Shown piece by piece: positions 25,713 to 37,917 of a DNA stretch of 64,000 nucleotides. The first letter of the stretch is position 1. Each line of letters starts with the position of its first letter. Below the pieces are notes generated by a model. It worked only from the letters and a program-made list of their open reading frames with translations. It was not told the DNA's origin and did not search any database. Origin of the DNA: Ostrinia nubilalis. Its lineage: Eukaryota > Arthropoda > Insecta > Lepidoptera > Crambidae. The position numbers and the translations under genes were made by a program. The stretch is taken from the NCBI RefSeq assembly GCF_963855985.1, contig NC_087107.1, forward strand, positions 4,836,001-4,900,000, read 5' to 3'.

Positions 25713-26172
25713 GATTTCATCTAAATGGTTCAGTGGTGTACCTAAGTGAACAGAAAAAGCCTCTTAAAAAACAAAAGACCTTGCTGGATTGCTTGTATCT
25801 AAAAACTATTTATACGTATAGACGTTTCTAGACTAAAGTATAAAATTAATGTTGCAAGTTTAGTATTTTTCGTGTTATTGCCAATGCATTATTGATAGCT
25901 GGCCGCCATTTGCAAACTACAGCGTTTGTTCTCGAGACTAATAATTTAGTTGGAGTTATCGATTGTCTAAGACCTCTAATGGCTCTTCTAATGATCTTGG
26001 ATTATCAGTTATATCTAAAAGCAACAATTTGAGCAGATAGTATCGCAGATACAAATGACTGTTGTAAAAGAAGTACGCATGAAGGCTGCGACCTATTTAA
26101 CACCTTCATATGACCTGCCTTAAGAGTAAAATGTAACATTTTCGATCGATTAAATTTCAACAAATTCGCTCA

Positions 26173-26362
26173 AAGGTGACTGACTGACTGACATAGTGAT
26201 CTATCAAGGCATTGCCCAAACCACTGGACGGATCGGGCTGAAATTTGACATGCAGGTAGATGTTATGACGTAGGCATCCGCTAAGAAAGTATTTTACGGA
26301 ACTCCACCCCTAAGGGGGTAAAACGGGATCCACGCGTACGAAGTCGCGGACGGCCGCTAGTT
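26173..26362 (+). repeat. Lepidopteran dispersed repeat, family C
   Basis: It contains the blocks 'actggacggatcgggctg', 'gcaggtagatgttatgacgt', 'gcatccgctaagaaagta', 'cccctaagggggta' and 'cgaagtcgcgg', preceded by a TGAC run. I recognise this order as a very common lepidopteran interspersed repeat. It is non-coding; the class is not determined here. Confidence 0.65.
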
Positions 26363-26496
26363 AAATATTATACGGAATGACGAAAGCACCATCTGCGTCC
26401 TGAAAAATAATGAATGTATTGTATTACAATGACGCGAAACGAAACAATTGAACAACAAAAGTGTTTTTGCAACCAACATTTTAAATTAATAGGTAA

Positions 26497-26691
26497 GGCC
26501 CAGAATAGACGGTGAAACGCAACTGCAACGAAACCGCAACTGCTAGTTAATTTTGAGTTGCATCTAAGTTTCTGCCATAGCGTCCGTTGAGAGACCACAC
26601 ATGACGCGACCAGTTTGAAACTTTCAGTTTCAGTTTCATTCATCGGAATCATCCGAAAGTTGCAGTTTCGTTTCACCGTCTGTTCTGGGCC
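26497..26691. mobile_element. 195-bp Harbinger-like MITE, TAA target duplication
   Basis: The left end GGCCCAGAATAGACGGTG is inverted at the right (complement GGCCCAGAACAGACGGTG), and the match continues through the GAAACGCAACTGCAACG region. TAA stands on both sides (26494-26496 and 26692-26694). A 3-bp TAA/TTA duplication with GG-starting termini is the rule for PIF/Harbinger elements. The interior has no coding frame. A second copy lies inverted at 37276-37460. Confidence 0.8.
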
Positions 26692-26694
26692 TAA

Positions 26695-28220
26695 GAGTTG
26701 ATTTTCATTAATAACCCAACTTTATTAAATGAACCCAACCCTAAATTGTTTCCTTCGCGTCGTTTCGTGTTCAATACAGAATTTACATAGCCTTACAGCA
26801 CTTATAATCCTCATAGATAAGCTAAGTTTCTCCTAGCCTTTAAATTATAGTAATTAACTACATATTTCTATACCTATCCCGCCCACTGAATCTGTCTATT
26901 GTCAATTCGCGGCCGTTTCCATGTTGTTAATTGACTCCAATCGGATAGGATTTGAATAGAACAGTCTCTCATAGTCCATTCAGGGTATAAGCAGTCCCTA
27001 ATTAGAAGTGCATTCTCTTAATTTCAATGCGTCATTAAAGACGCCCGTGTGGGCAGGCACAGGGTAAATTGAACAGACAGTTTCATAAAGGACTTACCGA
27101 AATTAAAACCGTTACCGCCAAATGTTTCAAAAAATTAAGACCCCTATTGTCAAGGGACATTGGACCCTGGGTAGATTAAAATATACGATAAAATTTACGT
27201 TGATTGACATTGAAGACTATAATATGAGAGGATCAAAATATCGTCAGAAGTTTAGTTAGCAAACAAGCACTTGTCATTTTTATTATGTAAATTATAATAT
27301 TATTAATTATGATTTATTATACGAGTTCACATAATATTATTACATAAATTAGTATTATTTTGCGAAAAACAAATATCCAATTAGATTTTGGAATATTTTT
27401 CCACTGCTATTTCAATAATAGCTGGTTGCTCTCGTTTTGCTGTGTCTAAACGAGGCTAATGCCATTTTATCCTGTCTCTTCGTGCACAAACAATTATTGG
27501 ATATTCAATATCCAGTATCGGGTCAGTAGGTCACTTGACAAAAGGCAAGCTAATGCACAAACGGTTATATAAATTAATGATTCCAAAGGTTTCAAAGGCA
27601 TTGTAGGAGCTTGACGTATTTCGGTAATTTGGACAAATGGGTTTGCTGAATAATTTTGGCTTTGTATATTCGCGATTATGTGTGATAATAATAATAGAAA
27701 ACAATATAAATATTTACTATAGAAACTTGGCGCACAAACTTTATGAATAGCTATTAGCTATTTAAAGAAAGCGAGGTTTCATTTCTTTTATTGATTTTAT
27801 ATTCAACATTATTTTAATCTTAAGTTATTAGGCTATTTAAATTCAGACATTTTTATAGGCACTGCTTGTTTAGTCTAGCTTTATCAATATTTATCAATAT
27901 TTATAATATGAATAAGATTATTTTGGCCTTTCAAGTCAACCTATTTCTTAAATCCTAATAGTGAAAACAGAATTAAAAATTATAATATTTAAAAGAGCTA
28001 TTTTAATGATAATAAAATTTTCTAACAACGTTCAGGTAGGACAGGTTTTGAATCAATATCTAGTTCACTAGTTGTGCCTGCGGTTTCGTACGCGTGAAAA
28101 TCGATAAGTGGGCTGTCCAAAAGAAAAAAAAAATCATATCGAATCAGCAGTTCCTGAAGATTCACTCAGTTTAACTCGTTTAACGAAACAATCAAACAAA
28201 ATCTTAAGCTTTACAATATT
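26695..28220. other. Noncoding DNA, nothing recognised
   Basis: AT-rich sequence without supported features. Confidence 0.5.
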
Positions 28221-28342
28221 AAGGCTGAGTTGCACCCCCTAACTTTAACGGTAACTATAACGACAACTGGTGTTTTTGTATGGTGTTTGACAGATTTTTG
28301 ACGTTTGTTAAAGTCAAAATAAGATGGTGCAACCCAGCCAAG
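28221..28342. mobile_element. 122-bp MITE
   Basis: The left terminus AAGGCTGAGTTGCACC matches the complement of the right terminus (TTGGCTGGGTTGCACC) with few mismatches, and both continue weakly inward (TAACTTTAAC against TTGACTTTAAC). It has no coding capacity. Confidence 0.7.
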
Positions 28343-28869
28343 TATCTAAGCTTAGATGTGGATCTATTCTTAGTTTTATGAATAGAATAGACAACTTGAA
28401 AACTTTCGCTACTTTCAGCTATCTTTTGCAAGTTATGACTTTGTGAATATACTGTATAATATAAGCGGGTTCCTAATTATCTCCAACTTATACAAAGCAA
28501 ACGAGTTAATTAATCTCCAAGACAGTGGAAAGCGGTTGCTTTCAAACCGACTGGTGTATAATTGGGTTGCCAATGCAATTATTTACTCTAAAAGACGTTT
28601 ATAGACTTGCAACACTGTATAATTATTGTTACTGGCGACACTGATGACCCAGGGCGTAAGGCGTAAGGAACTTTCTGAATTGTTTTAATTTCTAAATGCT
28701 TATCAATGTGAAAATAACTCTGCTTGTGTTTGTCTGTTAGTCTGTTATATCTTCACACCTAATTAGTTACTTTTGATAAGAATTAGATTAGACCTGAAAA
28801 TGAGCAGTACCCTTTTCATTATAACCCTCATGATACACGTAGAAGTAGAAATGAAACTACGGGACTATT

Positions 28870-29022
28870 CCCATCTCTCGTTCCCACCGCTGCAACTTCT
28901 GTGTAGCCAGGATCTACAGCTTAACCGCCAATGAAAGTCAACCAGTGAAGGCCAAGTTTGTCCCAGGGGACACTAAAACTGTTATTGGACCTGCAAAAAA
29001 AAATAATTAGAAAAACAAGAAG
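28870..29022 (+). repeat. Dispersed repeat family A, copy 2
   Basis: It shares with copy 1 (4638) the blocks GCAACTTCTGTGTAGCCAG, ACCGCCAATGAAAGTCA, AAGTTTGTC and ACTGTTATTG in the same order. It is the longest of the three copies and ends in an A-rich stretch. Confidence 0.65.
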
Positions 29023-30041
29023 TATGTAAGGAATTATTCTAGAGTTCTCTCAGGCAATCTGAACTGACAATCAAAGTACTAGTCGAGTCAGTTTCAGTGA
29101 CTGCTCTATTAAGTAGTGAACCGAATATTACTACATACATACATTCTGTCTTACGAAAGAGTAGGTATTATTATCTTGATCCCAAAAGACGTTACAAAAT
29201 TCCCGACAGTCTTTGTCATGCGTCAGTGGATCTTTAATTAATTTTATAAAGACTGTGACATCACACAGCGACACTGACAGCAGTTAGGAGCTCCCATGTG
29301 GTCCAAGTAACGAAAAATATTTTGGAGCGCATTTGACTGTCAAAATTTTAATATAGACTCATCAGCCACTGGACTCAATTTTATTAATTCCAACATAAGT
29401 TTTTTCATAAAAAAAATCATTTTTTTAAATATTTTTGTAATGGCGATTCTGACTTGGTGGATGTTTTGTAAACGATAAGTTGAAATAAAAAAAAGACTGA
29501 ATTAACTCCAAGTGCTTGTACAACCTTTATGGGACGTGTAGTAACAAATATGTAATCTGAAAAGGGTTCTGAAGGGAAGGGAGTTTGAAGCATTCGAATT
29601 TCTTCATTACACAACTACATGATATCGTACTCTGCTTTGTATGGTTTAGATTAGCTATTTCGACATGGAGTTATATGGTGTTGTACAGCCCTAAACCTTA
29701 CAAGCCTTATATTAATATTCTGTTCAAACAATACCATACCAGTGTTTAGTTTTGCAACGGTCCAAATGACTCAAGCGCCGAAACCTACGCGCTAACAAGA
29801 TAATGCAGTTTCGAAATGTTTGATTGTTCGTCTGTTGTAATTTGCTCAATTATACCTGTGAATAATGATGGTAATGGTGTCAATATTATGGCCATATTTG
29901 GGCCGGTTTGGTGCGCAGTTGTTGTTTATACATCAATTAATGAGATAATATCTTCATCGTCAGGTGTAGAGCTTTTGAAATGTCATTGTCATTCTTAGTC
30001 AGTATTGATTTTTTCATAAAACTGATGATGTATTTTTCAAC
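29023..30041. other. Noncoding DNA, nothing recognised
   Basis: AT-rich sequence without supported features. Confidence 0.5.
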
Positions 30042-30482
30042 CGAATTCAAAAAAAGGAGGAGGTTCTCAATTCGACCCGTATGTTTTTTTCTTCTATGTT
30101 TGTTACGCGATAACTCCGCCAATTATGAACCGATTTGAACAAATCTTTTTTCGGCGTATAGGTAATACCTCAAGGGTGGTCCCATTTAAATTTAATAATA
30201 AAAAAAAACAACCCCCAAGGGTGGAAAATTGGGGATGAACTTTTTTATACGCAATATCTCCGCCGATTATAAACCAATTTGAACGATTATTTTTTTGTTG
30301 AATAGGTATTATTAAAGGGGTGGTTTCATGCGAATTTGAAGAAAATATTTCACCCCCAAGGGTGGAAAATTGGGGATGAACTTTTTTATACGCAATTCTC
30401 CGCCGATTATTAACCAATTTGAACGATTATTTTTTTGTTGAATAGGTATTATTTGTGTTCACGCATTTGAAGTCGGTTTTTT
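30042..30482 (+). repeat. Dispersed repeat with 141-bp internal tandem units
   Basis: The segment starts AAAAAAAGGAGGAGGTTCTC and ends near TTTGAAGTCGG followed by a T run. Inside, a block 'acccccaagggtggaaaatt' with the following 'ttttatacgcaat' and 'ctccgccgatta' recurs at 30211 and 30352, a 141-bp period, and a diverged third unit begins at 30101. It resembles a common lepidopteran interspersed repeat. A 104-codon minus-strand frame only mirrors the repetition. Confidence 0.75.
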
Positions 30483-33400
30483 TTTTAAGTTATGTTATTA
30501 AGAGTGCTTTAGTGAGTGTAAAACAGAAGTGAAAGAAGTCGTAGTGTCTATTCTTACTTTTATTACAATAAAACACTAAAATATCCGTGGCTTATTGGAT
30601 TCTTACATATCTGACTTTAATCTAGATAAAGTTTACACATTCAATCGTCATAATTATTTCGATGTTGTGGAACCTAATAGAACTCATAGTTATTATTCTT
30701 ATATTAATATTTTAGGAAAGAATAATACAAATAATTAACCTACATAGACTAAAATTAAATATTTACAAATCTAGATAAAACATTGATTAAATCCAATAAT
30801 ATTCGTCTTTAAAATCGCTACCTTTTGTGCCATACACCACGGATGCGTAACATAAGAAGTGTATCTACAATTTAACCGTCAGTCAAACGTTCTTTGTAAC
30901 CCGACCTTAACTCAAAAATAACCAAAGGTTACTCAGTTAATCAGATAATAGGTGTTTGTTTTAGTAATGAACGCTTGATGGTAAGTCTGGCAGGAATTAC
31001 CACACAATAGTCTTCTTTTGAATGGCTATCGATGTAAGAAGTTAAGGTCATATTGATTTTATTATAGTATGATAAAGAGGTTTCAAATATACTGAGAGAG
31101 GTTAGACAAATATTAGCAATATGGGTAATAGTAGCACAAGGTGGACTCTTTCTCATACTATCTTTCAACAGTTGAATACATTATTTTTAAAAAATATGCG
31201 AAAAGATTCTGTGTGGTATTAGATTAATATAGGCGAATTAAACAAATACTTTTCTAGTATTGAAAATAAGCTGAAATTTTGCTTTAAAAGCCACATCTAT
31301 TTCTTCAGTATTTTGTATTAAGTGACGAATTTTCGATTACTTACGACGTAAATTCGGCGATAGTGTTGAAATACGTAGTAACAGCATTCATTTTTGTAGG
31401 TACTCGTGGAAAATTCTTTCACAACTCAAGTGGATTGTTTATCAGCGTTATCAATAATCAATACATCATTCGATACCGGCTATCTAATCGATGCATTTTA
31501 TAACCAACGTAAAAGTATTTATAAACAATTTCTTTCTGTTTCAGGTAAATATACATCAAATTGCACACTACAGGCTGATTTGTAAGTCAATTTATTAGGT
31601 ATATATACAACTTTTGACTCTAATAGCTTCCTTCCGACTTCATAAGCTAGTGAAGCAAATATTACGATAATAAATACATAAGAGGAACTAAATTTAGAGT
31701 CGATTATGAAATTCTGACTGAGTTTATTATATCAAGAATTTGTAAACTTGTTTAGTTGCTCTACAATTCTAGATATTATGTATTAATAACCGATATAAAT
31801 CGGTATTACACATGTTACAAAATCGAGAACTAATACGACCGGAACCATCTCATATTTCTGGTAATTAATCCCTTTAATACACACCACAAAGAAGCGTTGT
31901 GATTATTAATCCTGTATCTTACAAGCTGGCTTAGCGAGGGATACTGTGTGCCAGTGTGATCTCAGCCGTATCATCAGGGTGCATTCACATTACAATCACA
32001 TACAAAAAAGGAGCTAAGCAAAAATTCAAAATAAAAAATGCTCTGAGTAGGTGAGGACTTATGTACTAGTGATTTACAGTGGCGTATTTTTAACGTCTTT
32101 TAAGTAGAAATAATCTAGAAGTGGGATACGAATATTGTTATGTATCTCAATTTGGGCCTGAGGAAGACATTGGGGATGTAAAGACATTGATACGGGAATG
32201 TCTAAATATGTAACTATTTCTAAAGAAATTTAGTTTATAGTTCATACAAAGTACCAGAACGCATAACTCCATTTTTCCAGCATAAATTGAGTCTTTTGAT
32301 TGGTTTAGTTTCAATATTTAGAACAACGATAGGAAAGAGTCTATGATTGAGAATAAATCTAGTTTAGAGTTCTTCCTAAATACTATTAAAACTTTTAATC
32401 TGAAAATGCGCAGTTTTATGCCGAAAATCATATTGGATACAACACAATTGTATTAAAAGATTGGACGTTCGTTGTCTCGCCCTTATTACAGTTGATTGAG
32501 CTCAGTGGGCCGGCATCCTAAGTCTTGATCGTGTTCGTGACATTGTACAGAGTCAGTGCACTATGACGCATAATTACGTGAATGCATAACAAGCCGGTCT
32601 CTACGCATAAAAATAGGCATAAACGTTTTATGCCTTATGTTTCTGTGCTTTTTGATCTAATGTTTCCCGTAGTTTTTTGTTGTAGACGTTACATTCTATG
32701 GTTGTCTCGTAGTTAAGTTAAAGTTTATAGTAAATTAAATATAAGTAGCTTGAGACATTCAATACTTGTGTCTTTTCAAAATAAAGGAAGTTTGGATTGT
32801 CTGCAAATAAATTCTTCTCAAGCATTAATTTTGAATTACAATTGGGAATTGGGAAACCTAGTACTAGCTAATTAAACTTGTAATTTTAGCACATTTATAT
32901 CATAATATGAATAGCGTAGATCCCAAAGCTCGCGTTAAAGCAAAAATATTATGAGACATGTGTAATAATAGTGCCATAAGGCTTTTATTAAAAGATCTTT
33001 TTTTTCCAATTTGTAGTAATAATATTATATTCTTAAGTTAAATAATTCCTAGTGTTCCATATACGGCACAAACAAACAAACAGATCTAGTTTCTCCACCC
33101 GATACGTTCAACATTTCCCACGCGTCGTAAGACGCCGCATGTGCACGCTTATCAAGCACATCTTTATTCTGTGTAATATATGGGACAAGTTTTGATGCAT
33201 TTTAAAGAATAATTATCAAAGGATTAAACTTATTGCTTTTTTTAGCTTCACGATAGTTTGTTCTGCTAAGGCTTGCGTACGAGTATGGCCGTAATTTTGT
33301 AAAAAAGCTTCATTTTTCTTTTCTAAGAAAAAACCTACTTGGAAATAAGTAGTCCGTATTTGGAACAGTCGGAAAAATCTTTGAAAAGGACAAAGTAAGT

Positions 33401-33585
33401 ATTGATCTAATGAAAACATTCTGCCAGTTAGCTGAGATGTCACCTAAAAGTCATTACTTTTATCTTTTTTTTTTTTTTAAATGGCAACCAAACCTCTCTG
33501 GGAGGTTTATTTCTGCCAATGTCGAGTGAAAAATAATTGACATAGTTATCAATAGAACGTGGGTGTTTCAGTTCTATTGATTTTT
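30483..33585. other. Noncoding DNA, holds a splice-like site at 31544
   Basis: Apart from the splice-like motif listed separately there is nothing recognisable. Confidence 0.5.
31528..31550 (+). promoter_or_regulatory. Candidate recursive splice site, CAG|GTAAAT
   Basis: A pyrimidine tract TTTCTTTCTGTTTCAG (AG at 31543-31544) is joined directly to GTAAAT (GT at 31545-31546). A 3' splice site abutting a 5' splice site is the signature of recursive splicing in long insect introns. A second donor G|TAAGT context, TGTAAGT, follows at 31582, which would define a 37-nt exon (31545-31581). No protein-coding exon is nearby. Without RNA data this remains a candidate. Confidence 0.5.
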
Positions 33586-33834
33586 CATGGATTCCGTGGA
33601 GTTAAGTATGCCCGTAAGCAGGTTTCGAGACGCCACCAGGTCCAAAGCAGGTTGTTCATACGACAACCCACTCGACACTCGATGCGCGCTCAAATTCGAA
33701 GTATTTCAATGTTTTTTCACTGCACTTTAGAACACAAAATAACACCGTACACTAAAGTCCATTAAATAATAAATTGAAACCATTAAAACAGATCGACCAT
33801 GCTTCCCGTTCAACTACCCTCCACGGAATCCATG
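33586..33834. mobile_element. Possible 249-bp MITE, 16-bp perfect inverted ends
   Basis: CATGGATTCCGTGGAG at 33586-33601 is exactly inverted at 33819-33834. The interiors are not symmetrical and no target duplication is obvious. It is either a short-TIR element or two chance-placed repeat pieces. Confidence 0.45.
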
Positions 33835-34925
33835 TCGGTCACGGAATACTTTTATCTCATGTGTGTTTTTCTCTCTCATTCCACGTAAAAACAGCGTTTT
33901 GACATTTCATATAAGTATTCCCATTGGTTGTGTTCGAAGTTTATTGTGAAGGTGTTTGTTTTACGGACTTATGGGGTTCGTTGTCTCTACTACAGACAGA
34001 GGTCTGTGTATTGAGGTCACGTGACTTACCATGGGTTCACGACCGTTTACAAAGTAGCTAAGACTGGGTTCGACTCTATGGTTCGACTGCATCTTGCACA
34101 GGGCTGCAGCCGGCCAAGTAAACAGATGCAGGAAACGCGTGGACACATGTTTAGTTCTCGGGTAGGGCTGTCACTCGTTAATTTTCCTAACAATTCGATG
34201 CTCGAACTGAAATGTTTTGTTATTTAAGGCCTTGTCTAGGCGTAGGTAACATGTTCACACTTAATCTTCGGGGCTGATTTTCTTACAGCTTTACAATGTT
34301 ATAACTGGACCACATAAATACCTAATTAATGAAATCTACGTAAGCGCAGCCTCATTCAGATACTACTCGGCAACACTTTTTCTATGTTCTTTATCCTACA
34401 AACCTCTGTATGAGGTTAATTTCTGGCAATGTCGAGTGTATTGAAAAACTTAATTTAAATAAACAAGGTAATTTATCATAGTTCTCATAAGTTTTTCTTG
34501 GTGTACTTAAGCTGCAGGTTGACAGCCCTACCCTGGGCCCTCCCTCGCTTCCTCCCAGCCCTCATTTAACGACTAAAAGCAGCGCAGGCGCATTGTTTTT
34601 CAACTCAAACCGCTGACAGTTCATTTGACATATTTCCGTAGATCTAACGACGCGATCTGATTGTCAAAATGAAATAGCAAAATAGACAAAAATTGCATGT
34701 TATGATTTCTTTGGAAATAGGGTCCTTTTCCTTTATTTTTAACTAGCTTTTAAAATATGTAGTTAGAATAGAATAGTTTTGATTTGAGAGAAAGACATAC
34801 AAGCAGGAAAGACATAGGTACATGATGAAAGAGATACACAAATGGACAGATAGCTGCTTGTGCCCCTCTGACAAAAAGGCTCAGCATACATCAAGACCGC
34901 GCCAGGGCTTGTCTCGAAACTGATT
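33835..34925. other. Noncoding DNA with a diverged direct repeat
   Basis: The block near 34410-34438, 'ttctggcaatgtcgagtg', repeats one at 33511-33528, 'ttctgccaatgtcgagtg', and both follow a small AAACCTC..GAGGTT dyad. They are two copies of an unnamed short repeat flanking the 33586 element. Confidence 0.5.
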
Positions 34926-35172
34926 TTCAGCGACTTAGTGAAATTTTGTCAGTCACAGAAAAACTTAATCGCGCACGACCCAGTTTAAAAATCCGGGATA
35001 AAAATATCCTATGTCCTTTCCCGGGACTCAAATAATTATTCTCAAACTTACCTTTCATCAAAATCGGTGCAGTACGTGGTTTAGGTGTGAAAGCGTAACT
35101 GACAGACAGAGTTACTTTCGCATTCAATGAGGGATCTATCGCATTGTACGCACGAAGTCGCGGGCAAAACTT
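34926..35172 (+). repeat. Dispersed repeat family B, copy
   Basis: It matches the 48085 copy block by block: TTTTGTCAGTCACAGAAAAAC, a 'ccgggataaaaatatcctat' block, a 'ttcccgggactcaaa' block, 'catcaaaatcggt', 'gaaagcgtaactgacagaca' and 'gagttactttcgca'. It then ends 'cgaagtcgcgggcaaaac', the inverted start of such repeats. It is non-coding. Confidence 0.8.
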
Positions 35173-37275
35173 AAACATTAGACAACTACTACCGGGAATC
35201 GAACGGATGTATGTAAGTAATAATTTACAGTTCTGGTAACTTGGTGCCGGTAAAACTGAAGTATGTAGTATGTTAAGTATCTTATGTAACTAATGTAAAT
35301 AAAAGTAGGAAGTGTAATTCTGTACGCACTTACTAGAAAGCAAATAGACCAAAAATATAGAAACCTATGGATTTGATAAGTGTGATAAATAAATAAATAA
35401 GCGAACAAAATCGAAAACTAACTGTATCTGGCCAGTATTCAATGAGAATGAATTCTTATTAGGTAACTTCTACAAAATAAGGTCTTAATAACCTCTTATG
35501 GTTATTAAACTCGTGTTTAAATTTATATTTTAACTGCTCTTTATTAAAACAAGCTAGACCGAAGGGCGATGTAATTTGAAAGTAATTTGCTATATTCAAA
35601 GAATAATTGCTATATCTCGATTAATAAATTACTATATCTGCCAATCTGGACGATTAAATTATTAACTTTGACAAGCACTTACCATTTCAATCAGGTACAG
35701 TCGCCCTCAAAGATGTTGCTGTTTTTAATTAAGCCATAAATTTCTTGGGTTCTACGGTAATCAAATGGTTAACTGGAAAACCGTACGGAACGAATGTATA
35801 ATACTAGTATTTCTATAATATCAATATTATTAGGATGGAGCTTTCTCTAGCCATGGTGAGTTCTGCCTGTGGTCGCGGTTGCTCTATTGAAAAATATTGC
35901 AAATATTTTCTCAATTGTTTTTTTTTCTTTAACTAGTTATTTTGACGAGAGTGAATCAGTGACATTAATCGCACCGAGGGTTTATTGTGCCCTCCGAAGC
36001 ACTTAAGTATTTCTTTTTTGGATTAATAGTGTTTCTTCTCAGCACTTGCCATTTACATATGTTTGTCTCGAAGCGCTGGTAGGGCCCAAAAGATAATTAG
36101 ACATGTAAAGTACCCCTTAACGGCTACCTTTTTTTTACTGTATTTGACGTTCATAAGTGCCACCAGTGGTCAAAATTGAATAAATTTTTTTTAGATTCTG
36201 AGTGGATCAAATTCAAGCTAATATAGCCGACTATGAACATCTGTATACACAGTGAGAGCAAATTCGTGTTTGGCGGTTTGTGTCGTATTTATTGTTATGG
36301 GTCAATAAGCTCATTCAAAATCAATCTTTAGTCGCATAACACACAATGTTACACAACCAAAGAAAACTGGGACAAGAGCATTATTGCTTTAAAAATTTAC
36401 AATAATTTCCACTACAGACTGTATTATTAATGTTACGTAACAAAATACATGTGCATCACTGTACTTAACTCGATACTTAATTGAGTACCTTCAATACTCT
36501 TTCCTGACGTCATTCACTTTCTAAATTAAACTTTGATTAAACGAATTTAATGGTCGATTTCCTCCGAATAATAGAGAAACGCGCAAAATCATGTAAACCA
36601 TGATTAGATTACGAGTCATATGTAATAATAATATTGGGATAACCCATTAATGTATGGTGTTACGTCATTAAATTAAATTTAATGACATAGCATTTCCCTT
36701 TCTGTGGTTTTCGATTTTTCGGAGAATTGGCTTAAAAGTCAGATCTTTTTAAAATTAAAACATGAGTTTGGCAAGTCTAAAAATTTTAATAGTGTACTTT
36801 CCGCCCTTTTTAAGTAGATGATTGGTATTTTACAGCATGATTAATCTTAAAATTATTGTTGTAATCCACTTTAGTGTAATAAGGTTATAATAAACCTGTC
36901 AATCTATCCAAACCTTTAATTAATACAAGTAGGATATACTTGACTGGTGACTAAACAAAATTTCTGCAATATCCTTTGGTCAAATATTATAGCTTTAGAA
37001 AATACCTAATTATAGTTTATTAGTCATATTTAACTTGTAAACAAACAAAGACAGAGTTGAATACGTTATTTTATCGACATACATAATTATTATGATTATA
37101 TTGACATAGGTACCTATTAAATATTTTGCAATATTGTACTAATATTGATTTACTTGATAAAGTTATAATTATTGAAGGGCCCACCTCCGGATGTGGGTTT
37201 TATCGAGTAATCAAGCAATTAGCCGACGATTGAGAAAATTGAAAGCAATTAAAACCGTGAACAATATTTCATTAA
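35173..37275. other. Noncoding DNA with one AT palindrome
   Basis: A 10-bp dyad with a 1-nt centre at 36665-36685 (TCATTAAATT and its complement) contains overlapping TAAT cores of the kind homeodomain proteins bind. Nothing else is recognised. Confidence 0.45.
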
Positions 37276-37460
37276 GGCCCAGAACAGTGAAACGCAACTG
37301 CAACCAAACTGCAACTTTCTGATGATTCTGATGAATGAAACTGAAACTTTCAAACTGTGTGGTCTCTCAACGGACGCTATGGCAGAAACTTAGATGCAAC
37401 TCAAAAGTAACTAGCAGTTGCAGTTTCGTTGCAGTTGCGTTTCACCGTCTGTTCTGGGCC
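37276..37460. mobile_element. Harbinger-like MITE, second copy, inverted
   Basis: This is the reverse-orientation copy of the 26497-26691 element: the same GGCCCAGAAC termini and the same interior blocks ('gtctctcaacggacgctat', 'cagaaacttagatgcaac') on the opposite strand. TTA occurs on both sides (37272-37274 before one extra A, and 37461-37463), consistent with a 3-bp target duplication. Confidence 0.8.
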
Positions 37461-37461
37461 T

Positions 37462-37779
37462 TAGAGACTCAGACCAGATTTTCTGTCGGCCTATAGTTTG
37501 GTCAGCATCTAATTTGTATGAGGAATCAGCTGATACCAAATTGATGCATAAAAACTCATTTATTGTCCCAGTATTAACCCTAACACTGCTTCGAGACAAT
37601 AAATGTGCCAGTGCCGAGAAGAAGCAGCGCACGCAAGGAACTCATTCACTATCCTCAAAGTCCTTTTTAAGGGTGGAAATGTGCGTAGTTAATTCCATAA
37701 AATGTTCACAGTTTTAGACTGAAGCCCGTCCAATCTATCAGCCGACAGAAATTCTGTATAGTCGGCGGAGTGTCTAAGA
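37462..37779. mobile_element. MITE family D, diverged copy
   Basis: The ends TTAGAGACTC and (complement) TTAGACACTC are followed by TTTCTGTCGGC on both sides. The internal block 'aatttgtatgaggaatcagc' matches the MITEs at 62858 and 63006. The element abuts the Harbinger-like MITE directly. Confidence 0.65.
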
Positions 37780-37790
37780 GTTGAAATTGT

Positions 37791-37917
37791 TCTCACCTTT
37801 CGTTTCCACTAATGAAGCTGCTTCTACCCAGAATCTAAAGCGGCGGTCAAGCCAATGAAAGAAATCGGTGAAGGTTGAATTGGGGAAAGTTAAAACTATA
37901 TTAGGACTCGCGAACTA
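37791..37917 (+). repeat. Dispersed repeat family A, copy 3
   Basis: The most diverged copy. The order of blocks (ATGAAGCTGCTTCTACCCAG, CGGTCAAGCCAATGAAAG, GGTGAAGGTTGAATTGGGG, AAACTATATTAGGACTCGC) mirrors copy 2 at 28870. Confidence 0.5.

Noticed and set aside
24571..34352. AAGGCTGCGCTTACG at 24571 and its complement near 34338 as ends of a 10-kb transposon
   Set aside because: Only about 14 bp match, with no further similarity inward and no transposase between. More likely two unrelated short MITE remnants.
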